NCBI GenBank assembly: GCA_029260455.1 | Contig: JAJDDF010000011.1 | Coordinates: 62,001 to 126,000, forward strand | Length of the DNA: 64,000 nt | From: Phycisphaerales bacterium | Lineage (GTDB): Bacteria > Planctomycetota > Phycisphaerae > Phycisphaerales > UBA1924 | Reading direction: 5' to 3' | Part shown: in pieces, positions 1 through 8,807 of the stretch | Position numbering within the stretch: the stretch's first letter is position 1 | Layout of the letters: each line of letters opens with the position of its first letter | Made by a program: the position numbers and the translations under genes | Notes under the pieces: generated by a model | What the model saw: only the letters and a program-made list of their open reading frames with translations | Told to the model about the DNA's origin: nothing | Databases searched by the model: none

Positions 1-1
1 C

Positions 2-577
2 GCACATGAGTTGGAATCGGCAGGCGACATCCTGGCGTTGCGTCTTGCACTGGTGCCTCGCGTCAGGGCAAAAGATGCACAGACCATTTTGAAGGCCTGT
101 GTTACTCATCGTGCAACGGATGTGCGTACCGCTGCGATGCGCATGGCATGCGAGTGCATCGATGAGGTGCCGATCGAGTGGATGCATTCGGGCTTGCGAG
201 ATTCTGAGAAGGAAGTTCGCAGGGCCACTGTCAAGCTCCTCGCTGATCTGGACACGGACATGGCAGTTGAGCTGCTCACCTTGCACATCTTGGGTGAACT
301 GGCATCCTCAGCACTGGATCGACGTGAAATTATCGAGACCATCGATGCGATCGGTTCTTCGAAAAATAATGCACGGAATCGATGTCTGGCATCAATCGTT
401 GGGCGCGCTTTTGTCAACCCCCAATTGCTTCGAACGGGCGCACCCGAGCTGGCGACAAACAAGTTGCGCCCCCTTTGCAAGAGCGTTCGACATCGATTGA
501 TGTTGATGATGTGGTCCATCTGGCCGGCGCGGCTCATTTTCCGCATCAAGCGGGATCAATCGGGGTCATCGCGATGA
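2..577 (+). CDS. HEAT-repeat-like protein, C-terminal part (5' end outside window)
   Basis: The reading frame is open to the left edge, so this is probably the C-terminal part of a longer gene; a TTG at 11 is the first possible start inside the window but need not be real. The visible ~190 residues look like paired amphipathic helices with HEAT-type spacing, for example DVRTAAMRMA followed by EKEVRRATVKLLADL. No catalytic motif is seen. Its TGA shares an ATGA with the next gene's ATG, so the two are probably translationally coupled. A scaffold or regulatory partner of the HD-GYP protein is a guess from coupling only. The last ~30 residues are basic and less HEAT-like. Confidence 0.55.
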   Translation, partial: AHELESAGDILALRLALVPRVRAKDAQTILKACVTHRATDVRTAAMRMACECIDEVPIEWMHSGLRDSEKEVRRATVKLLADLDTDMAVELLTLHILGELASSALDRREIIETIDAIGSSKNNARNRCLASIVGRAFVNPQLLRTGAPELATNKLRPLCKSVRHRLMLMMWSIWPARLIFRIKRDQSGSSR

Positions 578-1689
578 ATGACGGGCAGCGCATCGAGGCG
601 GCCATCGTGGCGCTTGCTGGCGTGCATTCAATGTGCGAACTGTATGGCGCACGTCATGCAGCAACACTGCGGCAGGCGGATGAGGCGGCGCGATTGCTTG
701 AATCGTTGCGCGGCAAGCAAACAGAAGTTACCGCATGCCTGATGCCCGGCAAATTTGTCATGGGCAGCGTGAGCCATGTGGCAACGTTTCCCGGCGCAAT
801 TGCTGCCATTGATCGATTGATCAAACTTGGTGCAACTTCTGTCACCATTCGCCAGGGCGTCACCATGCTTGCGGTCATCAGTGCGGCGAAGTCGCTGTGC
901 GAGACATCAATGAACGCCTTGCATGGTTTGCCAGTGCAATTTGGTCAGGCGGGTATTGAAGGTGGTGCGCCGGATGAGAAAAGGCAGACCGGCGAGCCCG
1001 CGTTCAGTGCTTGCAGTGAGCAGCGCGATGCAATTCGATCAGCGTGGGGCGACATTCGCGAGGGCGATGGTGATCAAGTTGCGCCGCTTATTGGTCTTGC
1101 TTCTGACATCGTCGCCGCGACACAAACCGGTTCGGGAACGATTCTGCCCATGGCGCGGCTTGCGGATTACGATGAGTACACATTCTCTCACACTGTGAAT
1201 GTTGGTTTGCTTGCATCTGCACTTGCCGCTGAGGCGGGCTTTTCACCGGCGCGGATCGAAGAGATTACGGTTGGTGCACTGCTACATGACATCGGCAAGC
1301 TTCACATTCCAAAGGAGATTCTGTGCAAGGAGGGGCCGCTTGACGACGCCGAGCGCGCTGTTGTGATGGAACACCCTGGGTCCGGGGCAGCGATGTTGTT
1401 TGGTGCCCCAGGCGTGCCGCGCGTTGCCGCAATTATTGCCTTTGAGCATCACATGAATCTTGATGGCTCGGGATATCCGAAGCGACGGCGCCCGTGGCGA
1501 ATATCAATTGCAAGCCAGGTTGTGCATATCGCAGACGTTTTTGATGCGATGTGTACCCACCGTCCATATCGGCGCGCGATGGATGAAGCAAAGGCGCTGT
1601 CCATCATGACCGAAGACGCGGGCGTTGCATATGACCCTCAGCTCTTCAAGGTGTTTGTTGATTCAGTTGTACAGCGTGCAGTCGCCTGA
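574..1689 (+). CDS. HD-GYP domain protein (putative c-di-GMP phosphodiesterase)
   Basis: HD-GYP proteins are metal-dependent phosphohydrolases that usually open cyclic di-GMP. The C-terminal half carries the HD pair in LLHDIGK (H238, D239) and the GYP signature as HHMNLDGSGYP (D297 to P302). The family usually has Glu after the two His (HHE); here it is Met, so activity should not be assumed. The N-terminal ~170 residues include a segment resembling an HDOD-type helical domain (ATFPGAIAAIDRLIKLG), but no receiver domain and no membrane segment. I chose ATG 574 because it gives a 4-base overlap with the upstream stop; the open frame runs further upstream, where it would overlap the HEAT-like gene. 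Confidence 0.8.
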   Translation: MNDGQRIEAAIVALAGVHSMCELYGARHAATLRQADEAARLLESLRGKQTEVTACLMPGKFVMGSVSHVATFPGAIAAIDRLIKLGATSVTIRQGVTMLAVISAAKSLCETSMNALHGLPVQFGQAGIEGGAPDEKRQTGEPAFSACSEQRDAIRSAWGDIREGDGDQVAPLIGLASDIVAATQTGSGTILPMARLADYDEYTFSHTVNVGLLASALAAEAGFSPARIEEITVGALLHDIGKLHIPKEILCKEGPLDDAERAVVMEHPGSGAAMLFGAPGVPRVAAIIAFEHHMNLDGSGYPKRRRPWRISIASQVVHIADVFDAMCTHRPYRRAMDEAKALSIMTEDAGVAYDPQLFKVFVDSVVQRAVA

Positions 1690-1702
1690 CATCGGTGATG
1701 AC

Positions 1703-2143
1703 TCAGGCATTCGGAGTGTCATCAAGCACATCAACATGGTCGCGCACCGCGAGTTCGCGTTCGACAATCTTGTGCGATACCAAAATGCGCCGAGCATCAA
1801 TTTCGACAAGGGCCATTCCTGAAATGTTCCGCGCACCTTCAGGAAATTGCATCGCAGACCACATGATTGACATCGGCGGATGAAAAATGCCAAGCACAGG
1901 CGGCATCCAAAGATGCAGGTGATCGTCATCTATCGCATAGCCAACACACCGTTTGTATTGAAACAGCGGTGAAAAAACAACCGTGCCAACGCCGCGTTTG
2001 GCGCCCATCATGGCCTGGTGTTTCGGATGCAGGCGCGACAGCTCCCACCACCCACTAAATAATGCAGCGATAAGCATGATGGGCATCCATAAGAGAATGA
2101 TGCCGAAGATGCCGATTGCGATGAGGCCAAGCCATGTCATCAT
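1703..2143 (-). CDS. Membrane-anchored hypothetical protein
   Basis: I do not recognise the family. The 146-residue product starts with one long hydrophobic segment (about residues 4-30), followed by a polar domain with an aromatic, Trp- and His-rich middle (residues 75-95). It starts about 20 bp after the stop of the BatA/VWA gene on the same strand, so the two are probably co-transcribed. It converges on the HD-GYP gene with a 13-bp gap. The start is one of two adjacent ATGs at 2143 and 2140. It could be a small cytoplasm-facing membrane protein working with the VWA protein, but that is inferred from position only. Confidence 0.6.
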   Translation of the reverse strand: MMTWLGLIAIGIFGIILLWMPIMLIAALFSGWWELSRLHPKHQAMMGAKRGVGTVVFSPLFQYKRCVGYAIDDDHLHLWMPPVLGIFHPPMSIMWSAMQFPEGARNISGMALVEIDARRILVSHKIVERELAVRDHVDVLDDTPNA

Positions 2144-2164
2144 TGCGCATCTCTCCCGGATAGA

Positions 2165-4240
2165 CTAAATGCGCAATCGGTGTGCAAAAACAAGCCATTC
2201 GACCGATGTCATCACCAATGCTGCCAAGATAAACCACCACCATATTTCGCGCGGCGCAATGGCCGCCGCGGGTGTTGCGGTTGTGATTTGCCCGCCAATA
2301 TCAACAGTGCTTTTCATAAAAGCAGCGCTCTCGATGGTGTTCAAGAGATTGACCGGAACAACTGCACCCGCGCCGGAGGCAGAATGTATTTCATACAAAC
2401 CAACAAAGGGCAGCGGGCCGGGCGCAGCACGACGATCTTCACCCGCATGCAGTTGCACCGAAAAATCATCAGGACCTGTGAGCATTGCAGTTGCGTCCGG
2501 AGTTGCATTGGGCCATGTCAACAGCGGCGCCTGGGCCGTGGTCCAGGCGCGCCCGGTCGATCCTTTTGCAGTCGGCGCCAGGTACGTAACGGCATTCGCC
2601 ATGAATGTTGGGAAGGACAAATCGCGCCACCAGTTGGTGTCATCAAGTGCAAAGGCCATGAGGATTCGCCGCACCCCTTCGCGCTCTACAAGCACGATGA
2701 GAGGAGAATCGATGCCACTGGCAAGTTCAAGAGTTTTCACCGGAGTGCGTGTTCCATCTTCAGCAGAAGGTTGCGGCGTCGACAATTGCATCGGGCGATC
2801 AATAATCACATCACTCAGGGTCACATAGCGCATCACCGCATGTGCACGCGCCCAGAATGTCACAGGTGTTGGTTGTGCAGACTCATGTGGCAGAATTGAC
2901 AGGCCCGGAATCGGCACCGTCGCACCAAAGCTCAGACTTGCAACGGGCGGGAGCGCCGTTGGACGCACGCGGTCATACACAACGAGATCAAATGGCGCAA
3001 ACGCAATCGCATCCTGGCCAAGAAGGCCTTTGCGAAGTGCTTCAGTTTCACCGAGCACATCGAGACGCGCGGGATCAAGCGTCGCAAGTGCTGTGACCAG
3101 TGCCGAGGCGCCCACCGTAACCGGCCCATCTGGGCGAATGACTGCAATCGATGGGCCCGCCGGCGGATCGAGCACAAGTGATGCCTGATCATCCGCATCA
3201 AGTGGATCATCTATCGAAAGGACAACACTCAGCATGCCCCCTGCGTCATTGCGAAGTTCAAAGCGATGTGTTGCTTCGCCCGGTTCAGCATCGGTGCGCG
3301 CAGGAATATCGAGTGTTGTTGCATCGATCGATAGCCCATTGACAAGCAGCGACACACCGACCGATATGCGGCGCGACTTGGTGCCCTGCACGCGCGTGAA
3401 CACACGCACAAGAGCTGGGTCGTCGTAATCGCGCTGCGCTGCGAGGGCGACGATGCCGATGTTCTCGCCGCCTTGGTCGTTACTTGCTTGCTCTGGACCG
3501 ATGCGCAGATATTCAAGCAGGGCGTTGCCAATGGGCGGACGGCCTTCTTCAGAATTCGCCGGGGCAAAGCTGCCATCAGACAGCAGGATCACGCGCGGCG
3601 GATCATCCGCATCTTCAGTTTCCTCACCCGTTGACCCACGCGCAAAGGCGCTGATCACACGCAGCGCATCATCAAGGTCCGCTGGTTGGTCGGTCGGGCG
3701 AATTGTGCTGAGCGCCTGGCGAACTTGCTGATGGTTTCGCGTGAAGGGTGTGATGACCTGTGCGCGAGCAGAAAGTGCGATCAGCATGACTTCCGTGCGA
3801 TCGGGCAGGCGCGATACAAGATTGCGCGCTTCAGCGTGTGCGCGTTCGAATCGCGTGATGTTGGCAGCGCCCGGGCGGGCATCGATGGGCAGCGTGTCAC
3901 GCGCCGACATCGAGGCGGACGCGTCGAGTACGAGGATCACACGCGAGCCCGAAGCTGGGCGATCGATCGAGGGCCGTGCCATCGCAAGCAGCAGGCATGC
4001 TAGGGCCAGCAGTTGCAAAAGAAGGATCCACGATGGGCGAATCATCCGAAAAGGTGCATTCACCTGCAGATCAGCAACCGATTGTTCCCAGAGCAATGTT
4101 GAACTGACCCGTATCGGTCGCCTGCGGAGTTTCAGGAAATACAGCACCAAAAGCGCGGGCACACTGATCGCCGCCCCAATGACGCCCGCCAAGGGTGCAA
4201 GGAATTCAAGTGCAATCGGAATATTTATTAATACGATCAA
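2165..4240 (-). CDS. BatA / von Willebrand factor A domain membrane protein
   Basis: An N-terminal BatA (aerotolerance regulator N-terminal) domain with two membrane segments (about residues 15-37 and 71-87) flanks the typical LKLRRRP stretch. A VWA domain follows, with the metal-binding start D106-A-S-A-S110 and a later LLSDGS strand. A last hydrophobic helix lies near the C-terminus (WWWFILAALVM). In planctomycetes such proteins usually sit in moxR/BatA/VWA clusters, but no MoxR ATPase is visible here. The frame extends to a GTG at 4300, which has no ribosome site and lies 17 bp from the divergent gene. The TTG at 4240 fits the family's N-terminus better, so the start is uncertain. Confidence 0.8.
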   Translation of the reverse strand: MIVLINIPIALEFLAPLAGVIGAAISVPALLVLYFLKLRRRPIRVSSTLLWEQSVADLQVNAPFRMIRPSWILLLQLLALACLLLAMARPSIDRPASGSRVILVLDASASMSARDTLPIDARPGAANITRFERAHAEARNLVSRLPDRTEVMLIALSARAQVITPFTRNHQQVRQALSTIRPTDQPADLDDALRVISAFARGSTGEETEDADDPPRVILLSDGSFAPANSEEGRPPIGNALLEYLRIGPEQASNDQGGENIGIVALAAQRDYDDPALVRVFTRVQGTKSRRISVGVSLLVNGLSIDATTLDIPARTDAEPGEATHRFELRNDAGGMLSVVLSIDDPLDADDQASLVLDPPAGPSIAVIRPDGPVTVGASALVTALATLDPARLDVLGETEALRKGLLGQDAIAFAPFDLVVYDRVRPTALPPVASLSFGATVPIPGLSILPHESAQPTPVTFWARAHAVMRYVTLSDVIIDRPMQLSTPQPSAEDGTRTPVKTLELASGIDSPLIVLVEREGVRRILMAFALDDTNWWRDLSFPTFMANAVTYLAPTAKGSTGRAWTTAQAPLLTWPNATPDATAMLTGPDDFSVQLHAGEDRRAAPGPLPFVGLYEIHSASGAGAVVPVNLLNTIESAAFMKSTVDIGGQITTATPAAAIAPREIWWWFILAALVMTSVEWLVFAHRLRI

Positions 4241-4317
4241 TTGTCCCGTTTCTTTTCGGTGTGTCCGGGGATTATGATCTACCCTTTGCGGGCAAGACAC
4301 AAACTTGGAGGTGAGTG

Positions 4318-6060
4318 ATGCAAGATCACGTGGACTATGACGTTGCGATCATCGGTGGTGGACCCGCAGGCAGCACCTGCGGCACGATTCTTCGCAAGTA
4401 CAACCCAGAGCTTCGTGTCCTGATCGTCGAAAAAGAAAAATTCCCGCGAGATCATGTCGGCGAAAGCCAGTTGCCCGGCGTCTGCACGGTGCTTGATGAG
4501 ATGGGCGCGTGGGACAAGGTCGAGGCCGCGGGCTTTCCAATCAAGATCGGTGCGTCTTACACATGGGGTGCCAACAACGATTCGTGGGATTTTGATTTTG
4601 TGCCCTCTGATCAATGGAACGATGACCCGCGCCCAAGCAAATACGAAGGGCAACGGCGCAGCACCGCGTTTCAGGTTGATCGCGCAATCTACGATGACAT
4701 TTTGCTCCGCCACGCCGAAGAGCTCGGTTGCGAAGTGCGCGAAGAAGTCAAAGTTGCAAAGGTGCTCAGTGAGGGCGATCGCATCACCGGGCTCGAACTT
4801 CAGCCGGGCGGGACAGTCACCGCCAAGCACTATGTCGATGCCTCCGGCACGGTGGCGCTGATTCGCCGGGCGATGAAAGTTGAAGGGTGGGAACCGGAAG
4901 AACTTAAAAATATCGCGGTGTGGGACTACTGGCAAAACGCAGACTGGGCAGTTGAAATTGGATCGGGCGCAACGCGCGTGCAGGTGCGCTCGTTGCCGTA
5001 TGGATGGATGTGGTTCATTCCCCTCGGCCCGACGCGCACAAGTATTGGCCTGATTACCCCAGCGTCGTATTACAAAGAAACTGGAAAAACACCGGAAGAA
5101 CTCTACAAGTGCGCGCTCATTGATCAGCCACAGATCGCAGAACTCTCGCGCAACGCCACACCCGAGGGGCCGATTCGTACCGCCAAGGATTGGTCCAATG
5201 TTGCCGATCGGCTGCTGGGTGAGAACTGGTTTATGACAGGTGAATCCTGCGGTTTTGCAGACCCGATTCTCGCAGCGGGGTTGAATATTGCTCAGTCATC
5301 GGCGCGCGATCTGGCCTACACCATTCTCGAACTCGACCGCGAAGAGATTGATCGCAAGTGGCTTCTTGAGCGCTATGACACCCGCCATCGCGCCAACATT
5401 CGTCAACATATTCGTTTCGGGCAATACTGGTACGCCGCCAACAGTTGTTTCAGTGATCTCAAAGCGCACTGTCAGGACATTGCGCGCGAGGCTGGTTTGA
5501 AACTGGCACCGGAGAAAGCCTGGCAATGGATCAGTCAGGGCGGATTCATCAACGAGTTGCCCGGACATGCTTCGATTGGATCATTTTCGTTATCACTTGC
5601 CAAACATCTTGTCGGCAAGTTTGACACATCCGGGCGCTCCGTCAGTTCGAAACTCAAGGACAACAATATCTTTCGGTTAAAAATTGACGGCGTGACGCCA
5701 GCGTGGATCGGTCACGCCGAAAATGGCCGCATCAAGCGCCTGCCCGCGCTTCAACGTGACAGCGTGATTCTGCCGCAGGTTGGCCCAACCGAACTCGTGG
5801 TCAATGCATTGCGCACCGGGAGCGATTTGCAGACCATCGCAAACGCATTGAACGCGCAGATTGCAAAGCTTGGCATGACCGATGCCGATGCCAATGGTTT
5901 GCTCATCAATTGTGTTGCCACGCTTGATGGGCTGATCGATGAGGGTTGGGTTGAGGCGCGCTACGACCCGAAGAAGCCAAAGATCGAATCCCTGCCCAGT
6001 CTTGACACAATTATTCGCCCCACCGACCCGAATGAAACATGCCTCGGCGTTACAGACTAA
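4318..6060 (+). CDS. Flavin-dependent halogenase-like FAD oxidoreductase
   Basis: The N-terminus has the FAD-binding Rossmann motif GGGPAGS (residues 13-19). HVGES (46-50) and a lysine in FPIKIG (K76) match the phenol/pyrrole-type flavin halogenases, where that lysine is the proposed chloramine carrier. GWMWFIP (W230 to P235) matches the WxWxIP signature that separates halogenases from monooxygenases. A second FAD contact lies in GESCGFADPILAAGLN. A C-terminal region of about 200 residues has no family I recognise. GGAGG lies 6 bp before ATG 4318, which fixes the start against the adjacent GTG at 4315. No carrier protein, NRPS/PKS or flavin reductase is adjacent, so the substrate is unknown. 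Family membership is sound; halogenation itself is inference. Confidence 0.72.
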   Translation: MQDHVDYDVAIIGGGPAGSTCGTILRKYNPELRVLIVEKEKFPRDHVGESQLPGVCTVLDEMGAWDKVEAAGFPIKIGASYTWGANNDSWDFDFVPSDQWNDDPRPSKYEGQRRSTAFQVDRAIYDDILLRHAEELGCEVREEVKVAKVLSEGDRITGLELQPGGTVTAKHYVDASGTVALIRRAMKVEGWEPEELKNIAVWDYWQNADWAVEIGSGATRVQVRSLPYGWMWFIPLGPTRTSIGLITPASYYKETGKTPEELYKCALIDQPQIAELSRNATPEGPIRTAKDWSNVADRLLGENWFMTGESCGFADPILAAGLNIAQSSARDLAYTILELDREEIDRKWLLERYDTRHRANIRQHIRFGQYWYAANSCFSDLKAHCQDIAREAGLKLAPEKAWQWISQGGFINELPGHASIGSFSLSLAKHLVGKFDTSGRSVSSKLKDNNIFRLKIDGVTPAWIGHAENGRIKRLPALQRDSVILPQVGPTELVVNALRTGSDLQTIANALNAQIAKLGMTDADANGLLINCVATLDGLIDEGWVEARYDPKKPKIESLPSLDTIIRPTDPNETCLGVTD

Positions 6061-6767
6061 TCGGTGTTGCTTGCAATCGACGGTTCAGGTGCCTGCACCT
6101 GATCAATTGCATCAAGCAGCCATCCGGCGAACTCTGCCTTGGTGATTTCACCCCCGGTGCCCCCGGCGGTACCCTCGGCGACGACCAATGTCGCATCAAT
6201 CGTCGGAGCATCCATCGTCTCAAGCGGGTTGGCAACGATCATGTCCACGCCCTTGCGTTCCAGTTTTTTGCGGGCGGAGATCATCATTTCAGCCCGGGGT
6301 TCAAGGGCAAACCCGACCATGTAGAGATTGTCTTCGCGTCCCATCGCGGTGCGCTGACGAACACACCCTGCCAGCAAGTCAGGCGTTGCCTCAAGGTCGA
6401 GGGTCATGCCACCCGCAGTTCTGCGGAGTTTGGCATCGACATCGCCCATTTTGAGTTTGGGGCGATAATCCGCTACTGCTGCCGCCATGACCAGCACATC
6501 TACCATCCGCAGATGAGCCGCAAGGCCCGCCTCAAGCTCCGCCGTCGTCTGAAACCGTATGAGCTTGATTTGCGTATTGTTCGGGTGGAGCGGCGTTGGT
6601 CCAAGCAACAGGGTGACGTGATGCCCCCGACGGGCGGCTTCCTCAGCCAGATCTATCCCGAGGCGGCCTGACGAGCGATTTGCGAGATATCTCACCGCGT
6701 CAATCGGCTCGTGGGTTGGTCCCGCAGTGATCAGGATTCGGATTTGGTTCCGACATTGTTCGGTCAT
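6057..6767 (-). CDS. coaB: Phosphopantothenate-cysteine ligase domain, stand-alone CoaB
   Basis: CoaB joins cysteine to 4'-phosphopantothenate in coenzyme A synthesis. The protein opens with ILITAGPTHEPID and has RYLANRSSGRLG, AAAVADYRPK and KKLERKGVDMIVANP, all typical of the CTP-dependent synthetase domain. At 236 residues it holds only that domain; most bacteria fuse it to the CoaC decarboxylase, so coaC must lie elsewhere. A TTG start at 6782 is possible, but ATG 6767 starts closer to the domain. The gene converges on the halogenase-like gene and the two overlap by 4 bp. Confidence 0.85.
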   Translation of the reverse strand: MTEQCRNQIRILITAGPTHEPIDAVRYLANRSSGRLGIDLAEEAARRGHHVTLLLGPTPLHPNNTQIKLIRFQTTAELEAGLAAHLRMVDVLVMAAAVADYRPKLKMGDVDAKLRRTAGGMTLDLEATPDLLAGCVRQRTAMGREDNLYMVGFALEPRAEMMISARKKLERKGVDMIVANPLETMDAPTIDATLVVAEGTAGGTGGEITKAEFAGWLLDAIDQVQAPEPSIASNTD

Positions 6768-6940
6768 TATGAGGCTCTGCAATCATCGGTTTCGGGTCCA
6801 GTTTGTACCGTCACGCATTGAGCAGCATAATGGGACACTCGCGCCGGGGCGCGTTGTCGGTGGTGGGGATCTGAGTTTGGTGGGCCATTGGGCCCTTATG
6901 GGGTGAAACCGCGGGGAATACACTCGCGGCGAGAGGGATC

Positions 6941-8740
6941 ATGGCCGTCGGCAATCGCAAAAAAATCGGACAGATTCTCATTTCTTCAGGCGACATCACT
7001 ACTGACCAGCTGAAAACAGCGCTGGGCATGGCCAAGGGCGCGGGCAAGAGAATCGGAGAAATGCTCGTCGAGGCGGGCATGTGCGAAGAGGACGCCGTCG
7101 CCAAGGCGCTCGCAAAGCAATTCTCCATGCGCTATATCGACCTCTCCGATCAGGAAGTGGTTGATCGCATCGATATCGCATCATTGCCCAAAGACCTCGT
7201 GCGCAAACACATGATCCTGCCTCTTGGCAAAGAGAACGGCAAGGTGCAGGTCATCATCCACGACCCGCGCAATATCGAACTCATCGACATGGTGCAGTTT
7301 CGACTCAGCGCCAAGGTCGAACCCTCGATCGCGTCACGATCAAGCATCAAGGCCATCATCGATGCGAAACTTGGTGGCGCTGATGGCGGCGGTGGCAGCG
7401 GCTTGTCGCGGGAATCACTCATCAGCGCTTCGATCGATAAATCGCTTGATAAATCAGTTGATCGCAGTGTTGACTCTTCAATCGATCAGGCGGCAGAGAG
7501 CGCCCCGATCATTCGTCTGGTCGAGAAGATTGTCGTTGAAGCAGTGACCGGCCGGGCGTCAGATATTCACGTCGAGCCCATGGCGGATCGTGTGCGCCTG
7601 CGCTATCGCATCGATGGCGTATGCGTCGAGCGCGACAACCTGCCCAAACGCATGCAGAATGCAGTTCTCGCGCGGTTCAAGTTGATGTCCAACATGAACA
7701 TCGCCGAAAAACGCGTTCCGCAGGACGGCCGCATCAAAATGCCCGTGCCGCAAGAGGATGGCACAACACAGAATGTGGATTTCCGCGTCTCCGCGTGCCC
7801 TGCGTATCACGGTGAATCCATGGTGCTGCGTATTTTACGCCCTGATTCGGTGCGCATTGGCCTTGTGAACCTCGGGTTTGAGCAGGACTATCTGGGCATT
7901 TTCAACCGGATCATTCGTCGCCCCAATGGCATCTTCCTCGTGACCGGGCCCACGGGGTCTGGCAAGACAACAACGTTGTATTCAGCGCTGGATGTCCTCA
8001 ATCGCCCGGACAAGAAAATCATCACCGCCGAAGACCCGATCGAATATGCCTTTACGGGCATCAATCAGTGTCAGGTGCGCGAGGGTATCGGGCTGACCTT
8101 TTCCAATATCCTGCGCGCTATGTTGCGTCAGGCACCGAACATCATTCTGGTCGGGGAAATTCGTGACAAGGAAGTGGGCGAAGTAGCGATTCAGGCGGCG
8201 TTGACCGGGCACCTTGTGTTCTCGACATTGCACACCAATGATGCGCCAAGCGCCATGACCCGTCTGACCGACATGGGTATCAAGCCCTTCCTCGTTGCGT
8301 CTTCGATTCAGGCCGTGCTTGCCCAGCGACTGATTCGTATTCTCGATCACAAGACCAAGCAGCCCGATGACAACCCGGATCCGAAATTCCTGCGCCTTGT
8401 GGGTATCACGCCCGAAGATCGAGCGCGAAACACTATCTATAAGGCGGTGCCGACCGCAGACAACCCGGGGTATAAGGGTCGGCAGGGCATTTTCGAACTC
8501 ATGGAAATGAACGCCGAGTTGCGCGACCTCGCCTTCAAGTGTGCACCGCTTAACCGGTTGCGAGAGGCAGCGCTCGCTGGCGGAATGCGCCCACTGCTTG
8601 GTGATGGCAAGCTCAAGATTCTCAAGGGCACGACAACACCCGCCGAGATCGCCCGTGTTGCCCAAGTCGCCGGCGTGACCATGGGCGCCGACGAATCAGA
8701 AGAACAAGAAGAAGCGGAAATCGAAGCGTCCAGTGCGTAA
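6941..8740 (+). CDS. pilB: GspE/PilB-family assembly ATPase, copy 1
   Basis: This cytoplasmic hexameric ATPase would drive extension of a (pseudo)pilus. An N-terminal MshEN-type domain (KIGQILISSG, residues 8-17) is followed by a linker with repeated Ser-x-Asp tetrapeptides near residue 165. The ATPase core has Walker A GPTGSGKT (336-343), the Asp box TAEDPIEY, Walker B ILVGEIRD and the His box TGHLVFSTLHT. No CxxC is present, so the zinc-binding tetracysteine module of most GspE/PilB proteins is absent. The acidic C-terminus is Glu-rich. The ribosome site is GAGAGGG before ATG 6941. It is the first gene of the secretion/pilus locus and is followed by pilT after 67 bp. Confidence 0.9.
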   Translation: MAVGNRKKIGQILISSGDITTDQLKTALGMAKGAGKRIGEMLVEAGMCEEDAVAKALAKQFSMRYIDLSDQEVVDRIDIASLPKDLVRKHMILPLGKENGKVQVIIHDPRNIELIDMVQFRLSAKVEPSIASRSSIKAIIDAKLGGADGGGGSGLSRESLISASIDKSLDKSVDRSVDSSIDQAAESAPIIRLVEKIVVEAVTGRASDIHVEPMADRVRLRYRIDGVCVERDNLPKRMQNAVLARFKLMSNMNIAEKRVPQDGRIKMPVPQEDGTTQNVDFRVSACPAYHGESMVLRILRPDSVRIGLVNLGFEQDYLGIFNRIIRRPNGIFLVTGPTGSGKTTTLYSALDVLNRPDKKIITAEDPIEYAFTGINQCQVREGIGLTFSNILRAMLRQAPNIILVGEIRDKEVGEVAIQAALTGHLVFSTLHTNDAPSAMTRLTDMGIKPFLVASSIQAVLAQRLIRILDHKTKQPDDNPDPKFLRLVGITPEDRARNTIYKAVPTADNPGYKGRQGIFELMEMNAELRDLAFKCAPLNRLREAALAGGMRPLLGDGKLKILKGTTTPAEIARVAQVAGVTMGADESEEQEEAEIEASSA

Positions 8741-8807
8741 TGTGTGAAGAACTGCTCGTGCGAGCGACCATGTTGAGTCGCATGCACTTTTTTGGAGATT
8801 CCGGGCC

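Noticed and set aside
382-573. Upstream extension of the HD-GYP frame
   Set aside because: This part overlaps the HEAT-like gene, and the ATGA overlap at 574 gives a better start.
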